This document shows, piece by piece, positions 7,062 through 13,071 of a stretch of DNA of 16,005 nt (within the stretch, counting starts at the first letter, position 1; the number at the start of each line of letters is the position of its first letter). The position numbers and the translations under genes were made by a program. The DNA comes from Cenarchaeum sp. (GTDB taxonomy: Archaea > Thermoproteota > Nitrososphaeria > Nitrososphaerales > Nitrosopumilaceae): NCBI GenBank assembly GCA_007570915.1, contig RKSK01000154.1:1-16005 (forward strand). Direction: 5' to 3'. Below the pieces are notes generated by a model. The model was given only the letters and a program-made list of their open reading frames with translations. It did not search any database and was not told where the DNA came from.

Positions 7062-7068
7062 TATTTTA
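7062..7068 (-). promoter_or_regulatory. TATA-like box of mre11
   Basis: TAAAATA on the minus strand, 33-39 nt before GTG 7029, just before the TGA stop of the upstream Vsr-like gene. The spacing predicts a short leader of roughly 5-12 nt, unlike the leaderless genes nearby. Confidence 0.5.
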
Positions 7069-7069
7069 G

Positions 7070-7591
7070 TCATTTCCGCCGGCGCGCCGGGCGCGGGCGC
7101 CGCCCGCTGGGGCCCCCAGCGCCGGCCGCGGGCCTGCCGCTGGCGCGCCCCTTGCGGCGCGGGCCGGCGGCCTGAAAGGCCCTCTCCACGCGGCCGGCGA
7201 CGCGCTCGGGGCTCCGGATGACCTCGTGCTCCCACGCCTGGACGACGAGCCAGCCGTCAACGCGGAGCATGCGGCGCACCTTGGCGCGCCTTTCCCTGTT
7301 GCGCGAGATCTTTGCCCTCCAGAACTCGACGTTGGAGCGCGGCTCGCGGTAGCAGCGCGGGCACGCGTGCCAAAAGCACCCGTCGACAAAGACGGCCACG
7401 CGGCGCGAGCGGTTGGAGAGGTCCGGCGTGCCCGGCACGGACCGGTCGTGTGTGCGGTAGCGCAGGCCGCGCGCCCAGACGGCCCTTCGCACGGCGAGCT
7501 CGGGCCGCGTGTTGACCGAGCGTATGGCCGACATTATGCGGCTTCGCGTCTCGGGGGACTCGCGCGCGCGGCGCGGCGCGGCCCGCCTCAC
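7070..7591 (-). CDS. vsr: Vsr-like very-short-patch DNA mismatch endonuclease
   Basis: 173 aa. Vsr enzymes nick DNA beside T:G mismatches arising from 5-methylcytosine deamination. Seen: SPETRSRIMSAIRSVNTRPE (12-31), the N-terminal signature; PGTPDL with catalytic-type Asp57; and FVDGCFWHACPRC (68-80) followed by NVEFWRAKISRNRERR, matching the fold's core and zinc-site residues. The last about 30 residues are an Arg/Gly/Pro-rich basic tail not typical of Vsr. The GTG start shares four bases (GTGA) with the pcc1 stop, so translation is probably coupled and the gene rides on the exosome operon. Vsr normally sits with a Dcm-type cytosine methyltransferase; none is in the window. Other Vsr-fold nucleases remain an alternative for the exact substrate. 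Confidence 0.87.
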   Translation of the reverse strand: MRRAAPRRARESPETRSRIMSAIRSVNTRPELAVRRAVWARGLRYRTHDRSVPGTPDLSNRSRRVAVFVDGCFWHACPRCYREPRSNVEFWRAKISRNRERRAKVRRMLRVDGWLVVQAWEHEVIRSPERVAGRVERAFQAAGPRRKGRASGRPAAGAGGPSGRRPRPARRRK

Positions 7592-7821
7592 CGCCCCGCG
7601 CCCGAGGCGTCAAGCGCGCCGTGGGCCGCCTGGACTAGGCGCAGGGCAGAGTTTAGCGCCGCGCGCAGGTGGGGCAGGTCCTCAGGGCCGAGCTCTATCA
7701 CCACGGTCTGGCCCTCGAGGGAGACGCGCACGCGCGGGCCGCCCTCGTCGGCAAGCGAGCCGGCGATCGCGCCGGCGAGGCTCCCGGCGTCGACCTCTAT
7801 GCGCGCGCTAGAGCTCGACAT
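7588..7821 (-). CDS. pcc1: KEOPS complex subunit Pcc1
   Basis: 77 aa. Pcc1 is the small dimerising subunit of KEOPS, which makes the universal t6A modification of tRNA with Kae1, Bud32 and Cgi121. Evidence: size, a first strand and helix (ARIEVDAGSLAGAIAGSLADE), a second strand pair (RVRVSLEGQTVVIEL), and the C-terminal signature DLPHLRAALNSALRLVQAA (53-71). Position after L37Ae in the exosome cluster is the usual archaeal place for it. The ATG lies inside the end of the L37Ae gene (14-nt overlap) and the stop overlaps the next start as GTGA, so all three appear translationally coupled. Confidence 0.82.
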   Translation of the reverse strand: MSSSSARIEVDAGSLAGAIAGSLADEGGPRVRVSLEGQTVVIELGPEDLPHLRAALNSALRLVQAAHGALDASGAGR

Positions 7822-8017
7822 TGTACGCCGTGCCGGCCACGGTGTAGCCGCACTTTTTGCACGACCAGATGCCGACTGCCACGCGCGTGACGCGCAGCGC
7901 GCCGCACTCGGGGCAGGCGCGCTTTTGCTTTAGCTGCAGGTGTATCTTTGTGTACTGTTTTCTTATCTTTATGCCGTACCTCGTCCCGAGGCCCTTGAGC
8001 GACTTTTTCTTTGCCGT
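7808..8017 (-). CDS. rpl37ae: large-subunit ribosomal protein L37Ae (eL43), no standard start codon in frame
   Basis: 69 aa if counted from ACG 8017; too short for a routine ORF call. The translation AKKKSLKGLGTRYGIKIRK followed by a zinc ribbon CPEC (35-38) and CKKC (53-56), ending GYTVAGTAYNVEL, is unmistakably L37Ae, a zinc-binding 50S protein. The protein usually begins MAKKK; here the Met position is ACG. Upstream the frame reads to a TAG with no ATG, GTG or TTG. The GTG at 8026-8028, overlapping the rrp42 TGA, is in another frame; one extra G in the four-G run just after it would join them as MRGFTAKKK. So this is either ACG initiation, a frameshift, or a one-base error in the sequence. 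It overlaps pcc1 by 14 nt. Confidence 0.85.
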   Translation of the reverse strand, partial: TAKKKSLKGLGTRYGIKIRKQYTKIHLQLKQKRACPECGALRVTRVAVGIWSCKKCGYTVAGTAYNVEL

Positions 8018-8024
8018 GAACCCC

Positions 8025-8840
8025 TCACCCGGCCCGCCGCGCGGCCTCTAGTTTCGGGCGCACGCGCGCGCCGACGGAGATCGCCGTCTCGGCGCACGAG
8101 TTGAGCTGCTCCGGCGTAAACCCCTCGCGGCCGCCCTTTTGCAGCGCGCAGATGTTGCCCTCCGAGTTTGTCGTTATCGTCAGCCTCGCGTCAAGGCACA
8201 TCCACTCCTCGAGGCTCGGGTCCACGACAATGTGGTTCCCGATGCGGCCCATCGTGACTGACACTGGAACCGTCGTTATCGGCGGGTCGCGCCTCTGGCC
8301 CTCGACCAGGCGCGGCGCGTCCTCGGCCATCTCCCAGACGGGCAGCTTGCACGAGAGTATCGCCGCGACGGAGGCGTACGAGCACGCGTCAAAGAGGTTG
8401 CCGCCGTCGTCCATGACGGCGTTGTCCGTGAAGACGCCGACGACCGAGACGTCGCGCTTTATGACGAGCTGCGACATGTCGAGCATGTGGCTCTCGCGTA
8501 TGCCGCGGTCGACGACGCGCGCGAGCTCTATGACGGCCTCGCTGGGCGGGCCGGCCTCGGCGTCGGGGTGCGCGAGCGGCGGTATCTCGGCCGTGCAGAT
8601 GAACGTCCCGCGGTCCCCCGTGTCAGGAAACGGCCTGTCGGGGTTTACCTTGACTCCCGTGACCACCTCCGTCCTGCCCAGGCGCACGCGCGCCGAGCCC
8701 TCGGCCTTTGGGACCACGCCCGTCTCCACGACCAGCTCGCGCATCTCGTCGAGCGCGCGCCCGTCGGCGCGGCGGCCGGAGGCCACCGAGTCGGCGACGA
8801 GCTTGCGCTTGAGGCCGTCGAGTATCGATACCGTGCCCAT
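8025..8840 (-). CDS. rrp42: exosome subunit Rrp42 (RNase PH-like, non-catalytic)
   Basis: 271 aa. Rrp42 pairs with Rrp41 in the hexameric RNase PH ring of the archaeal exosome, which degrades and tails RNA 3' ends; Rrp42 is structural. Evidence: GRRADGRALDEMRELVVETG near the start, GRTEVVTGVKV, a mid-protein NLFDACSYASVAAIL segment, VPVSVTMGRIGNHIVVDPSLEEW, and the LTITTNSEGNICALQKGG strand typical of the subunit. ATG 8840 is used; its A is the last base of the rrp41 TGA (TGATG), and GTG 8843 is an equally possible overlap start. The end GARVRPKLEAARRAG stops 7 nt before the first L37Ae codon. Confidence 0.93.
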   Translation of the reverse strand: MGTVSILDGLKRKLVADSVASGRRADGRALDEMRELVVETGVVPKAEGSARVRLGRTEVVTGVKVNPDRPFPDTGDRGTFICTAEIPPLAHPDAEAGPPSEAVIELARVVDRGIRESHMLDMSQLVIKRDVSVVGVFTDNAVMDDGGNLFDACSYASVAAILSCKLPVWEMAEDAPRLVEGQRRDPPITTVPVSVTMGRIGNHIVVDPSLEEWMCLDARLTITTNSEGNICALQKGGREGFTPEQLNSCAETAISVGARVRPKLEAARRAG

Positions 8841-9574
8841 CACTGGCCCGCCCCCTTGAAGTGGCGCTCGGCGAGCGCCCTTTTCTGTATGTCATAGACT
8901 AGGCGGCACCCGGCGATCCCCGTCTCTATGCACTTGCGGTACTCGTCGCGCGTGAGCACGCCGTCGAGCTGCAGGAGCGTCACCTGGCCCGAGTTTGGCA
9001 TGATCGCCACGGGCATGTCCGCCTGGCCCGCCTGGTCCTCCTCGTTGTTTATGTCGAGGACGATCGTGTCGGCGACCTTGCCGGCCGCGCACGCCGAGAC
9101 CATGTCGCGCATCGGTATGCCGGCGTCGGCGAGCGCCACGGCGGCGGCGTCAAGGGCCGCGCAGCGCGAGCCGCCGTCGGCCTGGAGTATCTCGACGAAG
9201 ACGTCGACGGCCGTGCGCGGAAAGCGCTCCAGCATGACGGCCGGCAGCAGGGCCTCCTTTATCACCTTTGATATCTCGATCTCCCGGCGCGAGGGCGCCG
9301 GCCTCTTGCGCTCGGTCACCGAGTAGGGCTGCATGTGGTAGCGCACGCGCAGTATGCCCGTCTCGGCGTTTGACTGGTGCTTTGGGTGGACGTCGCGCGG
9401 GCCAAACACGCCGGCGACGATCTTGTTGTCGCCAAACTCGATGTACGCCGAGCCGTTTGCGTTGTGGAGGACGCCGGCCCTTATCATTATGCGGCGGGGC
9501 TCGTCTACGCGCCGGCCGTCGCAGCGGATGCCGTTGGCGTCCAGCAGCACCATGTCAGTCTCCCTGCCGCCCAT
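8840..9574 (-). CDS. rrp41: exosome catalytic subunit Rrp41
   Basis: 244 aa, phosphorolytic 3'-5' RNase subunit of the exosome ring. Evidence: GIRCDGRRVDEPRRI (15-29), FGPRDVHPKH, the basic SRREIEI motif (95-101), GGSRCAALDAAAVALADAGIPM (134-155), and VLDINNEEDQAGQADMPVAIMP (172-193) with Asp174 and Asp180 spaced like the catalytic aspartates of RNase PH and PNPase enzymes. The active site therefore looks intact. It starts at ATG 9574, three bases after the rrp4 TAG, with GTG 9577 as an adjacent alternative; its end touches rrp42. It is part of the minus-strand exosome operon led by the SBDS gene. Confidence 0.95.
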   Translation of the reverse strand: MGGRETDMVLLDANGIRCDGRRVDEPRRIMIRAGVLHNANGSAYIEFGDNKIVAGVFGPRDVHPKHQSNAETGILRVRYHMQPYSVTERKRPAPSRREIEISKVIKEALLPAVMLERFPRTAVDVFVEILQADGGSRCAALDAAAVALADAGIPMRDMVSACAAGKVADTIVLDINNEEDQAGQADMPVAIMPNSGQVTLLQLDGVLTRDEYRKCIETGIAGCRLVYDIQKRALAERHFKGAGQ

Positions 9575-9577
9575 CAC

Positions 9578-10261
9578 CTAGCCGCCCCCATGCCCGAGCG
9601 CGGACTTGACCCTGTCCATGAGGCCCGGGGAGTATGCCCACTGATCAATCACGCCAATGGCTCTTTTTGCCCTTAATAAGCCATCCGCGCTCTCGCAGGA
9701 CACGGCGGCCCAGCCGTTCTGCCCTATCGTGACTGCCGCGTCAGTAGCCGTCTCGATGGCCTGGATCATGCTGCCCTGCCTGCCTATGAGGCTGGAGACC
9801 TTGCCGGGGGCCATCTTGACGAGCTCGCCCGAGTCGATCTTGCCCAGGTCGCGGTCGTCTATGGTTATGAGCGGGTCGCGCGTCCGGTCAAAGTTGGCCA
9901 CGCGCGCGGCGACGAGGTCCCCCAGCGCGAGCTTTGACGTCAGCTCGTCCGCATGCGAGGCAAAGTCGCGCCCAAAGACGTCAGTCGCCAGGAGAAACCC
10001 GACGTACGGCGCGTTTATGTCCAGCTCCCAGGCCTGCGACGTGTGCGATATGACCATGCCCACGACGAGGTCGTCGGCGCGCGGCATGTACTTGCCCGAG
10101 AGCGGGATTACGCTCACCGTGTCGTCCGAGACGTTGACGATTCCGACTGCCGTGGAGACGAGCGTGTCGCCGTCGAGGAGGACGTTGTCGCCGGCCCGGC
10201 GCGCCTCGCGCGTTATGGTGTCGCCGGGCATCACGGTGCGGGGCATGCCGTGCGCGGTCAT
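9578..10261 (-). CDS. rrp4: exosome RNA-binding cap subunit Rrp4
   Basis: 227 aa. Rrp4 forms the RNA-binding cap on the Rrp41/42 ring. Domains: N-terminal beta domain (about 8-60, MPGDTITREARRAGDNVL), S1 domain (about 65-135, DLVVGMVISHTSQAWELDINAPYVGFL), and KH domain (about 140-210) with the GxxG-type loop IGRQGSM (163-169) and the following VTIGQNGWAAV strand. The ATG overlaps the SBDS stop as ATGA, so the two are probably coupled. The C terminus ends in a short Gly/His tail. Confidence 0.94.
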   Translation of the reverse strand: MTAHGMPRTVMPGDTITREARRAGDNVLLDGDTLVSTAVGIVNVSDDTVSVIPLSGKYMPRADDLVVGMVISHTSQAWELDINAPYVGFLLATDVFGRDFASHADELTSKLALGDLVAARVANFDRTRDPLITIDDRDLGKIDSGELVKMAPGKVSSLIGRQGSMIQAIETATDAAVTIGQNGWAAVSCESADGLLRAKRAIGVIDQWAYSPGLMDRVKSALGHGGG

Positions 10262-10944
10262 TTCACCATCTCGGCCGTGGCCGTCCCCTTTGTGACTGAC
10301 GCAAGGCGGTCTAGCACGCCAGGGCGCGATGCGGCGGGTATTTCAAGTATTGCCCGCAGCGAGCCGTTTGGGAGCCAGTCCTCGCGCCTGAGCGAGCCGG
10401 CGGACTTGAGCGCAGAGTATGACTGGGCCGCGTACTGGGCGGGAACCGTGACCTCGAGGGAGAGCGTCTCGGACTTGAGCGGGATGACCCTGCGCAGCTC
10501 GTCGACGATGCGCGTGACCTGCTCGGGGATGGGCTTTTGCGGGTCTATCGAGGTCCGCGCGTCCTTCATGGCCTGCTCTATGCGCGTTGGCGGGTGGGGC
10601 AGGTGCGAGCGCGGATCCACGTACGTGCGCGCAATCTCGTCGATGATGCGCTTGCGCTTCTCCTCGACCATCTTGCGCCGCTGGTCCGTCGTCAGGCCCA
10701 GGTCGCCGTGGCGCAGTATGTGCTCAGCTATCTCCGCGGCGTCGCCGGTCTTGAAGGCCTTTTGCAGCTTTTCGGCCGAGGCGCGCGTGCCGCGCCCCGA
10801 GTCCGAGTATATCTCGTCTGACACGAGAACCTGCGATATGTCGGACTTTTTGCCCAGCTTGAAGTCCAGGGCGGGGTCAGGCTTTACGAGTATCTCAAAG
10901 CGCTCGCCCTCGTGCGCGTACTTGACCACGCTCATCTCGGCCAT
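10258..10944 (-). CDS. ribosome maturation protein SBDS homologue
   Basis: 228 aa. The SBDS/Sdo1 family helps release the anti-association factor aIF6 from the 50S subunit during late ribosome maturation. Evidence: VVKYAHEGERFEILVKPDPALDFKLG at the N-terminal domain, the SDEIYSDSGRGTRAS loop, the conserved TTDQRRKMVEEKRKRIIDEIARTYVDPRSHLPHPPTRIEQAM in the central domain, and a ferredoxin-like C-terminal domain from about 165. First gene of the exosome operon. ATG 10944 (MAEMSVV) was chosen because the TATA box is 24-31 nt away; the frame remains open upstream to 11052 but that part lies above the promoter. ATG 10935 is a weaker alternative. Confidence 0.94.
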   Translation of the reverse strand: MAEMSVVKYAHEGERFEILVKPDPALDFKLGKKSDISQVLVSDEIYSDSGRGTRASAEKLQKAFKTGDAAEIAEHILRHGDLGLTTDQRRKMVEEKRKRIIDEIARTYVDPRSHLPHPPTRIEQAMKDARTSIDPQKPIPEQVTRIVDELRRVIPLKSETLSLEVTVPAQYAAQSYSALKSAGSLRREDWLPNGSLRAILEIPAASRPGVLDRLASVTKGTATAEMVK

Positions 10945-10967
10945 TGGGCCGGCCCCCCGCGCACGCC

Positions 10968-10975
10968 TATTTATC
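10968..10975 (-). promoter_or_regulatory. TATA box of the SBDS-exosome operon
   Basis: GATAAATA on the minus strand, 24-31 nt before ATG 10944. No other good box appears before rpl37ae, pcc1 or vsr, so this promoter probably serves all seven genes down to 7070. Confidence 0.65.
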
Positions 10976-11055
10976 TGTGGAGGCCCCCCGCGGGGCGCCG
11001 CGCCGCCCCTGGCCGCGTCCCGGCCCGCCCGGGGGGCCCGCGGGCGCGCCAAGGG

Positions 11056-11062
11056 CTATATC
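11056..11062 (+). promoter_or_regulatory. TATA-like box of the membrane protein gene at 11086
   Basis: CTATATC lies 24-30 nt before ATG 11086, consistent with a leaderless mRNA. It is divergent from the SBDS operon promoter across a 141-bp gap. Confidence 0.6.
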
Positions 11063-11085
11063 TTGGGCCCTGCCCTCGGCGCGCA

Positions 11086-11796
11086 ATGCCCCTCCGCCTC
11101 GCCGTGGCCATGGTCGCGGCCCTGGTCGCCGCCTGCGCGCCCCAGGCCGCCGGCGCGCAGGGCGGCGGCGGGATGGCCGGGGACGGCGTGGCCGAGGAGC
11201 TTCGGCAGATACGCGTTCAGATGGAGGAGGCGAACCGCAGGTCGGAGGCGCTCTTTTGGGAGTCGATCGCGGTGGGGGCCGCCATGGCGATCGTCGTCGC
11301 GGTTTGCAGCGTCTGGTACCTGCGAAAGCAGGCCAACCTGCTTGCGTCCGACATGCGCGAGAGGCTTCGCCCCGCCCTGGCGCGGACAAGATGTTACGTA
11401 GCGCAGAAAGGCGAGGCAGGCGCCAAGGCAGACATGAAGCGCGTGGTGTTTGAGGTAACCAATGTAGGAGAAATAGCCGCAGTAGAAGTTGATGGGTATT
11501 TCAGATTTGGCGTGGGAGAAAACATGAACACGCCAGGCAGGGCAAAGATTGGAGGTCTCCCGATAGGGGCAATTATCCCCAAGTCATCAGAGACAATAAT
11601 CATAGACGTAGATCCTGACTGGAGCCCTGCGCATAGTGCAGAACCGTTTAGGTTTGAAATTGTGCTAAGGTACAAAGCGATAGGAGGAAGAAGCTTCAGG
11701 TATGTGGTATCAGGTGCCCTCTATGAGAGGTATATTCAGGTGCAGGAGACCCCATATGGCGAGCAAGGCCAGGCTCCGCAATATATCGACGTCTAG
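11086..11796 (+). CDS. membrane-anchored protein of unknown function, compositionally two-part
   Basis: 236 aa, not recognised. Residues 1-24 look like a signal peptide (LRLAVAMVAALVAACAPQAAGAQ), with a possible lipobox ending at Cys17. Residues 35-57 form a charged helix (VAEELRQIRVQMEEANRRSEALF). Residues 60-78 are a membrane segment, followed by YLRKQ, so the C-terminal part should face the cytoplasm. Residues 118-215 look like a beta-sandwich starting VVFEVTNVGEIAAVEVDGYF. ATG 11086 is set by the TATA-like box. The first about 300 nt use GC-rich codons like the surroundings, but from about 11390 the gene uses many A/T-ending codons (ATA, GTA, CCA), as if the C-terminal domain had a different origin. 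It is convergent with the unknown gene at 11906-12400. Confidence 0.7.
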   Translation: MPLRLAVAMVAALVAACAPQAAGAQGGGGMAGDGVAEELRQIRVQMEEANRRSEALFWESIAVGAAMAIVVAVCSVWYLRKQANLLASDMRERLRPALARTRCYVAQKGEAGAKADMKRVVFEVTNVGEIAAVEVDGYFRFGVGENMNTPGRAKIGGLPIGAIIPKSSETIIIDVDPDWSPAHSAEPFRFEIVLRYKAIGGRSFRYVVSGALYERYIQVQETPYGEQGQAPQYIDV

Positions 11797-12150
11797 GGTC
11801 AAGGCCAGGTCGCGCGAGCCTTTTGGCGGTACGGTTGTGCGTGTCATCGCAGGCGCGCCGCAGCCAGTAAACACGTGGCGTTGGCCGGTTTTGGGCAGTA
11901 TGTGCTCACACTTTTGTGACTGTGGGGCGCCTGTCAAGGGGGGTTAGAAAGACAGAGATAACGTCATGCTCGTCCCCCTTTCCAAACGATGCCGCACCGC
12001 CTAAAAGTGCCCGAAACCGGTAGTCAAGCGTCTCTCCGTAAGAGTTGGTCGCACGTAGCACCCACACGCGCACCTTTTGCCTTTGCGTCTCTTTATCGCG
12101 CTCGTAGCACTTGGCGACAGCGTCACGGATTCTTGGATCCCTGCACGTGA
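11390..12150. other. segment of lower GC spanning the 3' halves of two convergent genes
   Basis: By eye, A/T rises clearly from about 11390, most strongly to about 11760 and more mildly to about 12150, against very GC-rich DNA on both sides. It covers the 3' half of the gene at 11086, a 109-bp gap (11797-11905) in which I see no gene or clear terminator, and the 3' half of the minus-strand gene. Edges are approximate. The headless rpoD fragment begins about 300 bp to the right. Confidence 0.5.
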
Positions 12151-12400
12151 TCTTGACCGTGATCGTTGGCGCGTCCTCTCCCCTCGTGCCGCCGCTGACC
12201 GGGTGGGTATCCGAGGTGACGTCAGATATCGGAATCATGCTCCCCTCCGGGACGGGCGCCGCGGCCAGCACGGACTCGTCGGCCGTGGGGGCCGTGGCGT
12301 CTCTGCCGTCCAGCGCGGCAGGCTCCGCGCACAGCATGATCCTGTCCTCAAAGCCCAGGCTCAAAAAGGCCCCCTCCTGCACGACCGCCTCGGCGACCAT
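11906..12400 (-). CDS. protein of unknown function
   Basis: 164 aa, not recognised. The N-terminal half (about 1-80) is Ala/Pro/Asp-rich and probably loosely structured; the C-terminal half looks like a beta-rich domain, with TITVKITCRDPRIRDAVAKCYERDKETQRQKVRVWVLRATNSYGETLDYRF. There is no signal peptide or membrane segment. ATG 12400 is preferred over ATG 12412 because TTTAATA (12424-12430) lies 24-30 nt before it, the spacing seen in the other genes here. Its promoter ends only about 15 bp from the first recognisable rpoD codon on the other strand. It is convergent with the membrane protein gene; both lose GC toward their 3' ends. The 5' half could instead be a chance frame, but the promoter and length argue for a gene. 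Confidence 0.6.
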   Translation of the reverse strand: MVAEAVVQEGAFLSLGFEDRIMLCAEPAALDGRDATAPTADESVLAAAPVPEGSMIPISDVTSDTHPVSGGTRGEDAPTITVKITCRDPRIRDAVAKCYERDKETQRQKVRVWVLRATNSYGETLDYRFRALLGGAASFGKGDEHDVISVFLTPLDRRPTVTKV

Positions 12401-12423
12401 GCGCGGGGGCATGGCGCCGCGCC

Positions 12424-12430
12424 TATTAAA
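12424..12430 (-). promoter_or_regulatory. TATA box of the unknown gene at 11906-12400
   Basis: TTTAATA on the minus strand, 24-30 nt before ATG 12400, sitting directly beside the breakpoint of the rpoD fragment. Confidence 0.55.
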
Positions 12431-12439
12431 TTTTGGCGG

Positions 12440-12661
12440 GTCCCTCGCCTCGGGCGCGGCACAGAGCACGCAAAGTGGAACTCGGCCAACATTGCCGTCC
12501 TCACCGAGGGTGACGCCGAGGACGAGCACGTCCTGACCGTGGAGAGCACCGGCGCGCTTGCGCCCGCCGAGATACTCTCTGCGGCCATTGACGAGCTGCA
12601 GGGCAGGCTAGAGGACTTTCGCGACGTTGTCAGCGGCCTAAAGGCCGCCCCGGCGTCCTGA
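12440..12661 (+). pseudogene. rpoD: C-terminal fragment of RNA polymerase subunit D (Rpo3), N-terminal part absent
   Basis: About 72 codons ending at TGA 12661. RLGRGTEHAKWNSANIAVL matches the conserved 'arLGrGkeHAKW' segment of Rpo3, and HVLTVESTGALAPAEILSAAIDELQGRLEDF matches its C-terminal dimerisation helix region. Rpo3 partners with Rpo11 to nucleate RNA polymerase assembly and is essential. In archaea rpoD usually precedes L18e, L13 and S9, as here, so this is the right locus. The roughly 170 residues before RLGRG should occupy about 500 bp upstream, but that DNA holds a minus-strand gene and its promoter, and no plus-strand frame there resembles Rpo3. No start codon lies near the break. 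The frame runs open to 12077, but that part is antisense to the unknown gene. Confidence 0.82.
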
Positions 12662-12693
12662 GCGCCGGTGCGCGCGGCATGGCGCCAAACATG

Positions 12694-12701
12694 TTATATT
12701 T
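12694..12701 (+). promoter_or_regulatory. TATA box of the L18e-L13-S9 operon
   Basis: TTATATTT lies 23-30 nt before ATG 12724. It gives the ribosomal genes a promoter of their own downstream of the broken rpoD. Confidence 0.65.
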
Positions 12702-12723
12702 GGGCGCCCGCGGGGCGCGCGCG

Positions 12724-13071
12724 ATGGCAGCGCAGCACACCGTCGAGATGGCCCGCCGCCTCAAGAGGGCCTCGGCGGGCAATGGCGCGCCCATATGGGC
12801 GCGAATGGCCGAGATGGCCCTCAAGCCCTCCTCGGCCCGCCGGACCGTCAACGTCAACAGGATCGCCAGGCTCACAAAGGCCAGCGACGTGGTCGCCGTG
12901 CCCGGCAAGGTCCTGGGGACCGGCGGCATAGGGCACGCAGTGACGCTGGGCGCGTTCTCCGTGTCGCGCGCGGCCGCGGCCAAGGTCAGGGGGGCCGGCG
13001 GGAGCGTCGTCACGATCGAGCGCCTCGCCGAGATGCACCCTGCCGGAACGGGGGTGAGGGTGCTTGGGTAG
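12724..13071 (+). CDS. rpl18e: large-subunit ribosomal protein L18e
   Basis: 115 aa, 50S protein of the L15/L18e family. Evidence: ARRLKRASAGNGAPIWARMAEMALKPSSARRTVNVNRIARL, then VVAVPGKVLGTGGIGHAVTLGAFSVSRAAAAKV, the hallmark 'VvvPGKVLg.G.l.h.v.va' stretch, and a final ERLAEMHPAGTGVRVLG. ATG 12724 follows the TATA box directly, and an upstream in-frame ATG at 12679 lies before the box. Its end overlaps the possible TTG start of L13. Confidence 0.94.
   Translation: MAAQHTVEMARRLKRASAGNGAPIWARMAEMALKPSSARRTVNVNRIARLTKASDVVAVPGKVLGTGGIGHAVTLGAFSVSRAAAAKVRGAGGSVVTIERLAEMHPAGTGVRVLG

Noticed and set aside
11906..11919. TCACA-CTTT-TGTGA dyad at the end of the 11906-12400 gene as a terminator
   Set aside because: Only a 5-bp stem that does not extend and has no following T run; it could easily be chance.
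11702..11947. Overlapping open frames on both strands in the gap between the two convergent unknown genes
   Set aside because: Neither has a promoter-like box or a recognisable fold, and both run largely through the ends of better-supported genes.
12401..12412. ATG 12412 as start of the minus-strand unknown gene
   Set aside because: Only 12-18 nt from the TATA box, too close for a transcript that includes it; ATG 12400 has the standard spacing.
12077..12439. Plus-strand open frame leading into the rpoD fragment
   Set aside because: It is antisense to the unknown minus-strand gene and has no similarity to the Rpo3 N-terminal domain; in GC-rich DNA such frames stay open by chance.
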